A DNA stretch of 64,000 nucleotides from Dyadobacter sp. CY356. Lineage in GTDB: Bacteria > Bacteroidota > Bacteroidia > Cytophagales > Spirosomataceae. The notes beneath the pieces were generated by a model. It ran no database searches and was not told where the DNA came from. It saw only the letters and a list, made by a program, of their open reading frames with translations. The position numbers were made by a program, and so were the translations under genes. The DNA lies in assembly GCF_021440195.1 (NCBI RefSeq), contig NZ_JAJTSZ010000001.1, forward strand, positions 806,001-870,000, given 5' to 3'. This document shows positions 1-9,351 of the stretch, one piece after another; the stretch's first letter is position 1; every line of letters begins with the position of its first letter.

Positions 1-777
1 ATCACTAATATTGGTAATGCACCTCTTACATTTTGGAACCCGGCATGTTATGGTTCTTTCTGGAGCGGTATTTCGGTCCCGTTAAATTTTATCAAAAAAT
101 ATGAAAAAATGGATGGCACGCCCCAGACCTGGGATGCTACCGGGGGAAGCGACCTGATCGCTAAATATGCAGAACTGGATCCACGCTTTAAGCAAACAAT
201 GTCGTACACCAATAGCTACTATACGGCAAGAGACCCCATAGCTCAGATTTACAATGGCGGGAAGGATTATGTCAACTGCAAAGGTGGAGTTTGGCTTAGA
301 AAATACATTCCAAGAAATGCGACCAATGCGAATTTTGTTATGAATGACGTTTTGTTTCGGGTCAACGAATTGTACCTCAATTATGCCGAAGCGCTAAATG
401 AAGCTTCGGGTCCTGTGGCAGAAGCTTATACGGCTGTCAATGCGATCCGCAACCGTTCGGGCATGCCAAACCTTCCCGCCGGATTGACCAAAGACCAGTT
501 TCGTGAGCGTGTACGTAATGAAATTGCGATAGAATTGGTCAACGACGACCACCGGTTCTGGGATATAAAACGCTGGCTGATTGCAGAACAGGAGGGGGTA
601 ATGACCGGGGCTTTTCAGGGCTTGGAGATCAACAGATCAGGAAGCACCGGCAACTATAAATATTCCTGGAAACCATATGTGTTTGAAACCCGCACCTTTA
701 ACAAAAATATGTACCTGCACCCTTTCCCGCAAAACGAAGTCATGAAGGGAAATCTCACCCAGAATCCGGGTTGGTAG
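1..777 (+). CDS. SusD/RagB-family outer-membrane lipoprotein, C-terminal part
   Basis: The reading frame is open from the first base, so the gene begins upstream of the window; 258 codons are visible. It is the C-terminal half of a SusD-like glycan-binding lipoprotein, which caps a SusC porin at the outer membrane. The tail has family hallmarks: an LYLNYAEALNEA segment (TPR-like helix), an NAIRNRSGMP stretch, ERVRNEIAIEL and DDHRFWDIKRW, and an ending of the form YLHPFPQNEV...NPGW. The next gene is a SusC but has its own SusD downstream, so this SusD probably belongs to a pair whose SusC lies to the left. Family assignment is secure; the ligand is unknown. Confidence 0.93.
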   Translation: MTNIGNAPLTFWNPACYGSFWSGISVPLNFIKKYEKMDGTPQTWDATGGSDLIAKYAELDPRFKQTMSYTNSYYTARDPIAQIYNGGKDYVNCKGGVWLRKYIPRNATNANFVMNDVLFRVNELYLNYAEALNEASGPVAEAYTAVNAIRNRSGMPNLPAGLTKDQFRERVRNEIAIELVNDDHRFWDIKRWLIAEQEGVMTGAFQGLEINRSGSTGNYKYSWKPYVFETRTFNKNMYLHPFPQNEVMKGNLTQNPGW

Positions 778-826
778 GGGCAGAAAATATAAATCATCAA
801 GTTCCGGAACAGCAACAATCATTATT

Positions 827-3721
827 ATGAAATTATCTTTAATATTCAAAACCTGTATCCTCCTTTTTCCCTATCTCATGATCGGGTCGCTGCGGGCACA
901 GCGTTCGGGAGCGGCTGATACGGTCGTTATAGCCCAGAAGCCTAATGAGGTCAGCATAGGGTTTGGCAAACAACCTGCCAATCTGGTGACCAGTGCCATT
1001 TCAACGGTGAAGGGAACAGAACTGGAAAAGAATTTTACATTGAATCTGGGCAATACGCTCTTTGGTCGTCTGCCTGGTCTGACCGTAGCGCAGGGTGGCT
1101 CCGAGCCTGGGGCTTCAACGCCAAGCCTTTTTGTAAGAGGGATCAACACCCTTGGCGGTGCAAGCAGCGCACCGCTCTATGTCATCGACGGATTTATCAG
1201 TAATGGCAGTGGGCCATCAAATGCATTTATGCAACTGATGCCGGAGGAAATAGAATCCATTTCTGTTCTGAAAGATGCCTCTGCAACCGCTGTATATGGC
1301 GCCAGGGCTGCAAACGGGGTGATTCTGATCACCACAAAAGCAGGACAGAACGGACCATTGAAAGTTTCCTTCACAACCAAGCAGGGATTCAACCAGGCCC
1401 AGTATCTTCCCAAATTCCTGAATTCTTATAATTATGCATCGCTTTATAATGAAGCCTTGCGTAATGACGGGTTGACCGAGCGTTATACCCAGGCTGATCT
1501 GGATGCCTATCAGAACGGAACTGATCCGTACTTTCACCCGGATGTGAACTGGTATGATCAGGTGTTGCGCAAAACTGCTCCTGTATCTGGCTATAACCTT
1601 ACTTTCAGCGGTGGAGATAACTATGTCCGGTATTTTGTCATGCTCAATGCGTTGAACAGCCAGGGTTTATTTAAGAAATTTGGCGATCAGAATGATGAGA
1701 GTTCCAATTCTAAATATTCCAAATACAACTTCCGTACTAACCTGGATGTTAACCTGACGTCCCGTTTGTCAGCCGAATTTAAGATTGCCGGCTCGGTGGA
1801 GCAGACCATCAATCCAAACAATTATACCACCGGTGGAACTTTCAACCTGCTGGCATCGCTGCCGCCAAATGCATTCCCGGTATATAATCCGGACGGTTCC
1901 TATGGCGGCAATTCGCTCTATGCCAATCCGGTTGGTAATATGTTGTCTACCGGCTTTTATAGAAACAATTCCCGGACGATCTTGTCATCTTTAAAGCTCA
2001 CAGAGCAGTTGGATATGCTTATTAAGGGATTAAGTGTCTCTGCGGCAGTTTCTATCAACAACTATTTTGAATCGGGCTCACAGAAGAGCAAGCAGTATCC
2101 GCGCTTTGCAATTTCTAAAAATGCGGCTGGTGAAACAGTTTATGGGCCAGCCATTGGTCAGCTTACTTCGCTTTCGGGGAGTGAGGTCACTTTAGACCAA
2201 TACCGTAATCTGATTTTTCAAGCGTTTCTGGACTACAAGCGTGTGTTTGGAAAAAGCAATATTTCCGGAATGGTTATGTTTAATTCAGACAATGTAACAT
2301 TGTTTGGCTCCACTGCCGAACCAACAGTTCCTTCTGCGAATTCAACGGACGCATATAAGCATAATGCCGCTTCGGGGCGTTTGACGTATGCTTTTGACAA
2401 CAAGTACATTGCTGAATTTTCAGCATCTTACATGGGTAGCGAGAGTTTTCCTCCGGGAAAACGCTATGGATTCTTTCCGGCTGCTTCGGTCGGCTGGGTC
2501 GCTTCCAATGAAGGTTTTGTCAAAAATAGTAATGTCATCGATTATCTTAAATTCAGAGCTTCTTATGGCTTGGTTGGTAATGATATTATATCCGGTCTTG
2601 GACTGTCGAGCCGGTATGCTTACACGCCGACGTTTGGCGGGGCCGGTTATTTCTTTGGTACGGGAAATAATGGGGTAGGTGGTTTTGCCGAAAATAGTAT
2701 CGCCAATCCGAATCTTACCTGGGAAAAAGAGAAGGTATTGAATGCCGGCGTCGATCTGACCTTGTTTAAAAATCTTGACCTGACGGTTGACTACTTTAAA
2801 CGCGATCGCTATGACATTCTGGTGGCATCCAACAGTACCATGCCGCAGTTTACCGGTATCACCACACCCAATCTGAATCAGGGCAAAACGCAATCCAGCG
2901 GGGTTGAGCTTGGCCTGCGTTTTAACAGTAAAAAAGAGGCGGCGCTTACCTACTTTGTCGAAGGAAATGTATCATACTTCAAAAACAAGGTTGTTTTTAA
3001 TGCAGAGGCCTTTCAGTTTAACCAGCAGTTGTATTTCACAGGAAGGCGTATCAACCAGCCAATTGGTTTAAAGGCAGTCGGATTTTACAGTGAGCAGGAT
3101 ATCGCTGACAGACTTATTGATCCGAAAAATGTTCCCGGTGTATTGACGGAGGTTATACGGGCAGGCGATATCAAGTATCAGGATGTGGGTGGTGCGGATG
3201 GAAATCCGGATGGGGTTATTGACGCCAACGACCGCGTAGCGATTGGTAATCCGAGCCTGCCTGATTTCACGGCTGGGTTGCATGGCGGATTAAATTACAA
3301 GGGATTTGACCTGGATCTGGTTTTTCAGGGAGTAACAGGCAACACCGTTTACCTTGGCGGAAATTACTTCCACGCATTCCAGGCAAATGGTCAGATCGCC
3401 CCGATCGCCGAAGGAAGGTGGACGCCGGAGACCGCTGGCTCCGCCAGTTATCCAAGGCTGTCATCCAAGGATAACCTGAATAACTACCAGTTTTCTTCTT
3501 TCTGGCAGCGTGATGGAAGTTTCATCAAACTGCGTAGTGCCGAGGTGGGATATACGCTACCCACGCCGGTATCGGATAAGCTGAGACTGAAAACCATCCG
3601 GGTTTTTGCAAACGGTACGAATCTATTTTCCTGGGACAAGGTGCCCTACGGCGATCCTGAATCTTTGTCTGGATATCCGGTTACCCGGACCATCACCGCG
3701 GGTCTCAGAATTCAGTTGTAA
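827..3721 (+). CDS. SusC/RagA-family TonB-dependent outer-membrane transporter
   Basis: A 964-residue protein that imports oligosaccharides across the outer membrane using TonB energy, together with its SusD partner. Residues 1-25 are a signal peptide ending in LRAQ. The plug domain follows almost at once (about 55-175, with SLFVRGINTLGG, PLYVIDGF and VLKDASATAVYGARAANGVILITTK), and the rest is a 22-strand-type barrel ending in TAGLRIQL. The N-terminal carboxypeptidase-regulatory-like domain common in SusC proteins is absent, so the protein is short for the family. It lies 50 bp after the partial SusD and 20 bp before its probable SusD partner, consistent with one operon. Confidence 0.95.
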   Translation: MKLSLIFKTCILLFPYLMIGSLRAQRSGAADTVVIAQKPNEVSIGFGKQPANLVTSAISTVKGTELEKNFTLNLGNTLFGRLPGLTVAQGGSEPGASTPSLFVRGINTLGGASSAPLYVIDGFISNGSGPSNAFMQLMPEEIESISVLKDASATAVYGARAANGVILITTKAGQNGPLKVSFTTKQGFNQAQYLPKFLNSYNYASLYNEALRNDGLTERYTQADLDAYQNGTDPYFHPDVNWYDQVLRKTAPVSGYNLTFSGGDNYVRYFVMLNALNSQGLFKKFGDQNDESSNSKYSKYNFRTNLDVNLTSRLSAEFKIAGSVEQTINPNNYTTGGTFNLLASLPPNAFPVYNPDGSYGGNSLYANPVGNMLSTGFYRNNSRTILSSLKLTEQLDMLIKGLSVSAAVSINNYFESGSQKSKQYPRFAISKNAAGETVYGPAIGQLTSLSGSEVTLDQYRNLIFQAFLDYKRVFGKSNISGMVMFNSDNVTLFGSTAEPTVPSANSTDAYKHNAASGRLTYAFDNKYIAEFSASYMGSESFPPGKRYGFFPAASVGWVASNEGFVKNSNVIDYLKFRASYGLVGNDIISGLGLSSRYAYTPTFGGAGYFFGTGNNGVGGFAENSIANPNLTWEKEKVLNAGVDLTLFKNLDLTVDYFKRDRYDILVASNSTMPQFTGITTPNLNQGKTQSSGVELGLRFNSKKEAALTYFVEGNVSYFKNKVVFNAEAFQFNQQLYFTGRRINQPIGLKAVGFYSEQDIADRLIDPKNVPGVLTEVIRAGDIKYQDVGGADGNPDGVIDANDRVAIGNPSLPDFTAGLHGGLNYKGFDLDLVFQGVTGNTVYLGGNYFHAFQANGQIAPIAEGRWTPETAGSASYPRLSSKDNLNNYQFSSFWQRDGSFIKLRSAEVGYTLPTPVSDKLRLKTIRVFANGTNLFSWDKVPYGDPESLSGYPVTRTITAGLRIQL

Positions 3722-3741
3722 TATTTCAAATCAGAAACAGT

Positions 3742-5472
3742 ATGAAAAGATATATCCAAGTATTGACGGCAGGAATTTTATTGACCTTAACAGCCTGCCA
3801 GGATCTTGACAGGGAGTTTGTCACCTCAATCGGGAGGAATGAGATCGAACAGTCCTTTACCAATGTCCAGAATTTACTGAACTCCATTTACGCCGACATA
3901 CCTGATGGAACGGTATACATCGGCGGCGCGGCGATGATGGCATCCGCTTCGGACGAATCGGAGTTTACAACTGAAAATAATGCCATTCAGGCTTTTAACA
4001 GTGGAAGCTGGAGTGCGGTGAGCAATCCTGACCCTGTCTGGGCGACTTACTACCGCGGCATCAGAAAAGTGAACCAGTTTCTGTTATCAACCGATGATAT
4101 TAATCTGGATCCTTGGAAACTTGACCCGTCGTCATCTGCGCAGGCTGTGTACAATACCAATCTGGCAGCTATTACCAGATGGAAATACGAGTCACGTTTT
4201 CTGCGTGCATACTTTTATTTCGAACTTGTGAAACGTTACGGTGGCGTCCCGATTTTAAATAACGTTTTTTCACTGGAAGATGACTACACGAAAGTTGGGA
4301 GGAATTCGCTGGAAGAGTGCATTCAGTTTATAACCTCAGAATGCGATTCGGCGGCCGTTAAGTTACCGCTTAATGGGTCAACTGCTCCTTATGTGGCCGG
4401 TACAGATTTGGGCAGGGTGACAAAAGTAGCGGCGCTGGCGCTGAAAAGCCGGGTGTTATTGTATGCTGCCAGTGAGCTTTTTAACAATCCATCCTGGGCG
4501 GGCGGATTTGCCAAACCTGAATTGATTTCTCTGCCAGTAGGTGATCGGGCAGCACGCTGGAAAGCGGCTTCTGATGCTGCCAAGGCTGTTATCGATGCCG
4601 ATGCACTTCCAAATTTGGGTAATTACAAATCGCTTTTTAATACTTTCAATAACAACGAAATCATTTTTACCAGGCGCAACGGTGCGAGCAACCAATTTGA
4701 AAAGAACAACTCGCCGATCGGTTTTAATCTCGGGCTAAGCGGAAATACGCCTTCTCAGGATCTTGTGGATGCATATGAAGTGAAGGTCAATGCGACTACC
4801 GCCGTGAAGTTCAACTGGAACGATCCGGTTATGGCTGCTAACCCGTATGCGAACCGTGATCCTCGACTGGCGATGTCAGTCATCACCAATAACAGCACGT
4901 TTGGTACTCCGCAACGAAAAGTCCAGCTTTGGTCGGGTGGACTGGATGGAAAACCTATCATCAATGCTTCCAAAACTGGCTATTACCTCAGAAAATATCA
5001 GATTGAAAGCCTCAACCTGCTGAACGGAAATACAGGCGTACACAGCTGGATCATCATCCGTTATCCCGAAATTTATCTGAATTATGCTGAGGCACTCAAT
5101 GAGTGGAGCCCGGGTAATCCTGATATTAAAAAGTACGTAGATATGGTTCGTGCCAGAACAGGTGTAGCCATGCCGCCGCTGCCTGCCAGTTTGTCCCAGG
5201 TCGAAATGCGCGAAAGAATCCGTAATGAAAAACGTGTGGAATTTGCTTTCGAGGACCACCGCTTCTGGGACGTGCGTCGCTGGATGCTGGCAGAAACGAC
5301 ACTGGGCACTCCATTGCGCGGGGTTTCAGTTTCCAGGGTCAACGACAGCACTTTCACCTATCAACCCACCAAAGTAGAGGATAGAGTCTTTACAGCTAAA
5401 ATGTACCTTTATCCGATTCCACAGGGCGAGATCAGTATTTCGAGCGCATTGATACAGAATCCACTGTGGTAA
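3742..5472 (+). CDS. SusD/RagB-family nutrient-binding lipoprotein
   Basis: A 576-residue surface lipoprotein predicted to bind glycan and close over the preceding SusC. The signal peptide carries the lipobox LTAC with Cys19 as the lipidated residue. Family signatures include FLRAYFYFELVKRYGGVPIL near residues 153-172, the IYLNYAEALNEW helix, ERIRNEKRVEF, EDHRFWDVRRWM, and a YLYPIPQGEI...NPLW ending. It begins 20 bp after susC, so the two are very likely co-transcribed and form the functional pair. The ligand cannot be read from the sequence; neighbouring enzymes suggest a pectic or galactose-containing glycan. Confidence 0.95.
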   Translation: MKRYIQVLTAGILLTLTACQDLDREFVTSIGRNEIEQSFTNVQNLLNSIYADIPDGTVYIGGAAMMASASDESEFTTENNAIQAFNSGSWSAVSNPDPVWATYYRGIRKVNQFLLSTDDINLDPWKLDPSSSAQAVYNTNLAAITRWKYESRFLRAYFYFELVKRYGGVPILNNVFSLEDDYTKVGRNSLEECIQFITSECDSAAVKLPLNGSTAPYVAGTDLGRVTKVAALALKSRVLLYAASELFNNPSWAGGFAKPELISLPVGDRAARWKAASDAAKAVIDADALPNLGNYKSLFNTFNNNEIIFTRRNGASNQFEKNNSPIGFNLGLSGNTPSQDLVDAYEVKVNATTAVKFNWNDPVMAANPYANRDPRLAMSVITNNSTFGTPQRKVQLWSGGLDGKPIINASKTGYYLRKYQIESLNLLNGNTGVHSWIIIRYPEIYLNYAEALNEWSPGNPDIKKYVDMVRARTGVAMPPLPASLSQVEMRERIRNEKRVEFAFEDHRFWDVRRWMLAETTLGTPLRGVSVSRVNDSTFTYQPTKVEDRVFTAKMYLYPIPQGEISISSALIQNPLW

Positions 5473-5527
5473 TTTGAGGTCAGAAATGCATTTAAATTAA
5501 ATTGACCAATCATATCCATTTGAACAT

Positions 5528-6493
5528 TTGAAAATAGCTTACATCATAATCGTTTTGCTGACTGTCAGCCTGGGATGCAGCGCGCAGATAGACAAACCTC
5601 AAAAGACGTCAGTTCCGCCTGCATCTCCGGCGGAACTTATCTTTCAATCTGGTTTTGAGGCAGGATCAAAAGTAGTCCCCGACGGCACCCGGCACGATAT
5701 GATCGGGCAGGACAATTCGCTGTCTGAAAAAAGTGACTGGGTAAATGACCTGGAAAATAAAGGCGGTACCACATTTCGGTTTGAATACACCGGAGGAGAT
5801 GACAGCAAGCGGTATACAGACATTGTATCGGATCCTGTAAATCCAAAAAATAAAGTGCTCCACTTCTGGCTGAATGACTATTGGCTTGCCAGTGAAAATC
5901 AGGAAAAAGCGCGTGTTCAGGCAGATTTGTATGGGATCAAGGGAGGTTATAAGGAATTTTACCAATCGGTCAGGGTATATCTGGCTGACGATTTTAATAC
6001 GTTAAAAAAATATCCCAAAGGTATATCCTGGCTGACCATATCCGAATTCTGGAACAATGAATGGTGGGCGTCCACGGAAAAATATGGCTTCCGGATCACA
6101 TTAGGGATCGGGAAACCTGCGGGCGAAAGCGATCTGTATTTTATACTAAACGCTGAAAATGCCGGTCAGAAAGAAGTCTGGAAAGCAAAAAATGACAGCG
6201 TTAAAGTCCCGGTCGGAAAGTGGTTTACGATGGACTATTATTTCAAAGAAGGGGACAATCAAACGGGCAGATTTTACATGGCCATTACCCCCGACGGTGG
6301 AAACAGACAGGTGGTCTATGATGTTAGAAATTTTACACACAATACCTTCGATCCTGCTCCCAACGGACTTACAGGTTATAATCCAATGAAACTTTACACC
6401 TCCAAAGAATTGGTAAGTTTTATGAAATCGCAAAGCAAAACGCTGCAAATCTATTGGGACGATTTTAAACTCTGGAAAAATAAACAACCTTAA
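5528..6493 (+). CDS. Secreted concanavalin-like protein, possible polysaccharide lyase
   Basis: A 321-residue protein with an N-terminal export signal ending in LGCSAQ; Cys17 could be lipidated, but the lipobox is imperfect. The start is a TTG codon; no upstream in-frame ATG gives a better start. The body is rich in aromatic beta-strand sequence (FQSGFEAGS, FYQSVRVYLADDF, WLTISEFWNNEWW, LQIYWDDFKLW) resembling jelly-roll lectin or lyase proteins such as the heparin-lyase-I-like family. I see no certain catalytic motif. Its place between SusD and two beta-helix enzymes supports a role in glycan binding or cleavage. A glycoside-binding, non-catalytic role is equally possible. Confidence 0.6.
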   Translation: MKIAYIIIVLLTVSLGCSAQIDKPQKTSVPPASPAELIFQSGFEAGSKVVPDGTRHDMIGQDNSLSEKSDWVNDLENKGGTTFRFEYTGGDDSKRYTDIVSDPVNPKNKVLHFWLNDYWLASENQEKARVQADLYGIKGGYKEFYQSVRVYLADDFNTLKKYPKGISWLTISEFWNNEWWASTEKYGFRITLGIGKPAGESDLYFILNAENAGQKEVWKAKNDSVKVPVGKWFTMDYYFKEGDNQTGRFYMAITPDGGNRQVVYDVRNFTHNTFDPAPNGLTGYNPMKLYTSKELVSFMKSQSKTLQIYWDDFKLWKNKQP

Positions 6494-6498
6494 TAAAA

Positions 6499-7842
6499 AT
6501 GATGAAATTGAGCGCTTGCATACTATTAGCCATTTGTTTTTTCAATAATGCTTACGCAACAACCAGTTACTATGTCTCTCCCAATGGAAGTGATGGTAAC
6601 AGCGGAAAATCGCAGGCAAAAGCATTTCAAAGTCTTCAGAAAGGCGCTGACACAGCCCAGCCGGGAGACACCGTTTTTGTACTCAATGGAACCTACAATA
6701 CCACCTCAGGGGCGATCCTGAATATAAAAAATTCAGGCAGAGAAGGTGCTTACATTACCATTAAAGCGTTAAAAGGCCACAAACCAAAAATTACGGCGGC
6801 CGGAAACGTTTGGAACGCGGTGTCTGTCAATGGCTCTTACATTCTGCTGGAAGGATTAGAACTGGCAGGCAACAATGCCAATCTTACCTACGAGGGAGCG
6901 ATGGCAGTTTACAACGAGCATATCAATGGCGGAACAAACTACGCTTATTATGCCGGATATAATACCAATGCGATTACCATCGGTGGCCCAAAAAAAGAAT
7001 CCAGATTTCCGCATCATATCATAGTCCGGCATTGTACCGTACATGATTTTCCAGGCGGCGGCATCAATGCAATCCAGGCGGACTACCTGACGATCGAGAA
7101 CAATGTTGTTTTTAATAATGCGTGGTATATGATGTATGCCGGAAGTGGTATCAGCATTCTGACGCCGTTTAACAGCGATAGGATAACTACCTATAAAAAC
7201 TTTATCCGAAACAATGTCGTCAGCAATAATAAAACTACGGTTCCCTGGGCTCAGCTTAAAAGGCTTAGTGATGGAAACGGCATTATTATCGACGTGAATC
7301 AGCATGCTTATGATAATCAGGATGCGGCATCGGCAACGGCTGACCAGGCATATACAGGCAGGACACTGGTTGAAAATAATGTGAGTTTCAATAACGGCGG
7401 GTCCGGAATTCATTCTTTCAAAGCCGACCATGTGGATATCATTAACAACACGGCTTACCATAACGGTACGGTCATGAACTATCCCGATATTTACACTAAC
7501 CAGTGCCATGACGTAAATATCATCAACAACATTATGTTTGCGCGGGAAGGCGGGCAGTGCAATTCGATGCCAAAAAATCCGACGGAGATTTATGCAAATA
7601 ATATTTATTTCAACGGTAAAGTCGGTTTTAAAGGTAAAAACGATATTGAGGCCGATCCGCAATTTGTAAACCCATCGACAGATCATGCGAAGGCTGATTT
7701 TAAAGTAAAAAAAGGTAGTCCGGCTATAGATCAGGGAAGTCAGGTTAATGGTCAGTATAGTCTTAAAGATATTCTGGGCATTAGCCGTCCCAAAGGTGCT
7801 GCGCCAGACCGCGGAGCTTATGAATGTACGGATTGTCAATAA
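6499..7842 (+). CDS. Secreted right-handed parallel beta-helix protein
   Basis: A 447-residue protein with a signal peptide (cleavage near NAYA-TTS) and the opening SYYVSPNGSDGNSGKSQAKAFQSLQ, typical of secreted beta-helix proteins with a DUF1565-like N-terminus. Many short repeated coils follow (IENNVVFNNAW, IRNNVVSNNKT, VENNVSFNNGGSGIH, IINNTAYHNGT, IINNIMFA), which is the parallel beta-helix pattern. The end (GSPAIDQGSQVNG...RGAYEC) matches the C-terminal motif often seen in these proteins. Some family members are pectate or alginate lyases and others only bind glycans. The adjacent GH28 gene makes pectic substrate a reasonable inference. It starts 5 bp after the preceding stop. Confidence 0.8.
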   Translation: MMKLSACILLAICFFNNAYATTSYYVSPNGSDGNSGKSQAKAFQSLQKGADTAQPGDTVFVLNGTYNTTSGAILNIKNSGREGAYITIKALKGHKPKITAAGNVWNAVSVNGSYILLEGLELAGNNANLTYEGAMAVYNEHINGGTNYAYYAGYNTNAITIGGPKKESRFPHHIIVRHCTVHDFPGGGINAIQADYLTIENNVVFNNAWYMMYAGSGISILTPFNSDRITTYKNFIRNNVVSNNKTTVPWAQLKRLSDGNGIIIDVNQHAYDNQDAASATADQAYTGRTLVENNVSFNNGGSGIHSFKADHVDIINNTAYHNGTVMNYPDIYTNQCHDVNIINNIMFAREGGQCNSMPKNPTEIYANNIYFNGKVGFKGKNDIEADPQFVNPSTDHAKADFKVKKGSPAIDQGSQVNGQYSLKDILGISRPKGAAPDRGAYECTDCQ

Positions 7843-9350
7843 TGCAGAAAAGTATGAAAATCCGGGTCCTTTTTTCTGTACTTTTTGTGGTTTTGTCGAC
7901 GCTGCGAATCAGTGCACAGCAATATAATATAACTGACTTCGGTGCCAAAACTGATAGCACATTCCTAAATACAAAGGCTATTCAATCTGCCATTGACCAA
8001 TGTTTTGCCAAAGGCGGAGGAGAGGTGACGGTGCCGGCGGGCCGCTATTTTACCGGAACCGTTTTTTTGAAATCCAATGTATATCTCAACCTGATGCCCG
8101 GAGCCGTGCTGCAAGGAAGTTACGACGCTACCGATTATCCTGACCATTCGATTCTGGCGGCGAAAAAGTTTGGCACCATAACCCACAACGGTCTGTATGT
8201 CGAAAGTATGAAAGCGATCATCATTGCAGACGGTGCGGCGCATACCGGCATATATGGCTTAGGTGCTATCAGGGGCGCTGGCGATGGAAAGGAATTTCAA
8301 CTCGGGTTGAATAAAGATGGCAGGCCAAAAAACCTGTTTTTTATAGGTTGTACGGATGTGCTGCTGAAAGGCATTCAGGTACTCAATTCGGCGCAGATTA
8401 CCATTTCAATTTCAGGTTGTGAGCGTGTGAATGTCGACGGCATTTATCTTCGAAGTATGTCCAACTGGAACTGCGATGGCCTGGATATGGATGCGAAAGA
8501 TGTTACCATCGCTAATTGTATTATTGATGCCGAAGATGACGCGCTTTGTTTTAAAAGCGAGTATCTGGAAAAATTCTGCGAGAACATCACGGTCACCAAC
8601 TGTATACTTTCATCGCTCTGTAACGGAATCAAGTTTGGCACCGGCTCCCGGACCGGCTTTCGAAACATCACAGTAAATAATTGCATTGTAAAAAAAGCAT
8701 CATACAACGGATACCGTCACTGGAAAATGACACCGGATCTCGTTGATCAGCCTGATCAGCAGAGCGTGAATACTGGAATTGTTATTCTGGGTGTTGACGG
8801 GGGAATTGTTGAAAATATCAATATTTCGAATATTGTCATGTCCGATGTGCTCAGTCCGATTTTTATACGGGTCGGAGGTAGGTTTATGAATCCTGAAAAA
8901 AAGCCTTCTGTGATGCGTCATATTTCAATACAGAATATCCGTGCAGAAAGTAGAAGCATCATTCCATCCATCATCGCCGGTTTGGAAAACAGCCTTGTGG
9001 AGGATATCAAGCTTTCCAATATTGACATTCAAGTTAAGATCGCCGTAAATGCTGAACTCCTGAAAACTTTTCCTGCTCAAATAAAGGAAGACGTAAAAGG
9101 TTACCCTGAAAACCGTCTGACATTCGGTATGCGTTTGCCTGCAAGCGGGTTTTATATCAGGAATGCAAAAGGGATAAGCCTGTCCAATGTTTCATTAACA
9201 TTTCCTGAGCATGAGTCACGGCCAGCTTTTGTGACGGATCATGTTCAGGGTATTGAATTAAAGGACGTAATAGTAAACGGCCGTAAATTAAGTGATAGCA
9301 AGAAAGATTTTTCCCAGTCGGGAAGTGAAAAAATTAATATTCAGAATTAA
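7842..9350 (+). CDS. GH28-family glycoside hydrolase (polygalacturonase type)
   Basis: A GH28 beta-helix enzyme expected to hydrolyse galacturonic acid linkages of pectin. The N-terminus after the signal peptide reads YNITDFGAKTDS, typical of the family. Catalytic carboxylates are visible as NCDGLD (Asp212, Asp215) and DAEDDAL (Asp232, Asp233). The later GHG motif appears changed to CNGIKFGTGS, and the RIK motif may be RHWK, so specificity may differ from endo-polygalacturonases. The start chosen is the ATG that overlaps the previous stop (TAATG, coupled translation). An ATG at 7854 would give a tidier signal peptide, and one at 7824 overlaps the upstream gene. Confidence 0.88.
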   Translation: MQKSMKIRVLFSVLFVVLSTLRISAQQYNITDFGAKTDSTFLNTKAIQSAIDQCFAKGGGEVTVPAGRYFTGTVFLKSNVYLNLMPGAVLQGSYDATDYPDHSILAAKKFGTITHNGLYVESMKAIIIADGAAHTGIYGLGAIRGAGDGKEFQLGLNKDGRPKNLFFIGCTDVLLKGIQVLNSAQITISISGCERVNVDGIYLRSMSNWNCDGLDMDAKDVTIANCIIDAEDDALCFKSEYLEKFCENITVTNCILSSLCNGIKFGTGSRTGFRNITVNNCIVKKASYNGYRHWKMTPDLVDQPDQQSVNTGIVILGVDGGIVENINISNIVMSDVLSPIFIRVGGRFMNPEKKPSVMRHISIQNIRAESRSIIPSIIAGLENSLVEDIKLSNIDIQVKIAVNAELLKTFPAQIKEDVKGYPENRLTFGMRLPASGFYIRNAKGISLSNVSLTFPEHESRPAFVTDHVQGIELKDVIVNGRKLSDSKKDFSQSGSEKINIQN

Positions 9351-9351
9351 A

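Noticed and set aside
6856..7839. A long minus-strand ORF of 327 codons opposite the beta-helix gene
   Set aside because: It is the mirror of a repeat-rich Asn/Ile coding region, has no start context or family motif, and lies wholly opposite a well-supported gene.
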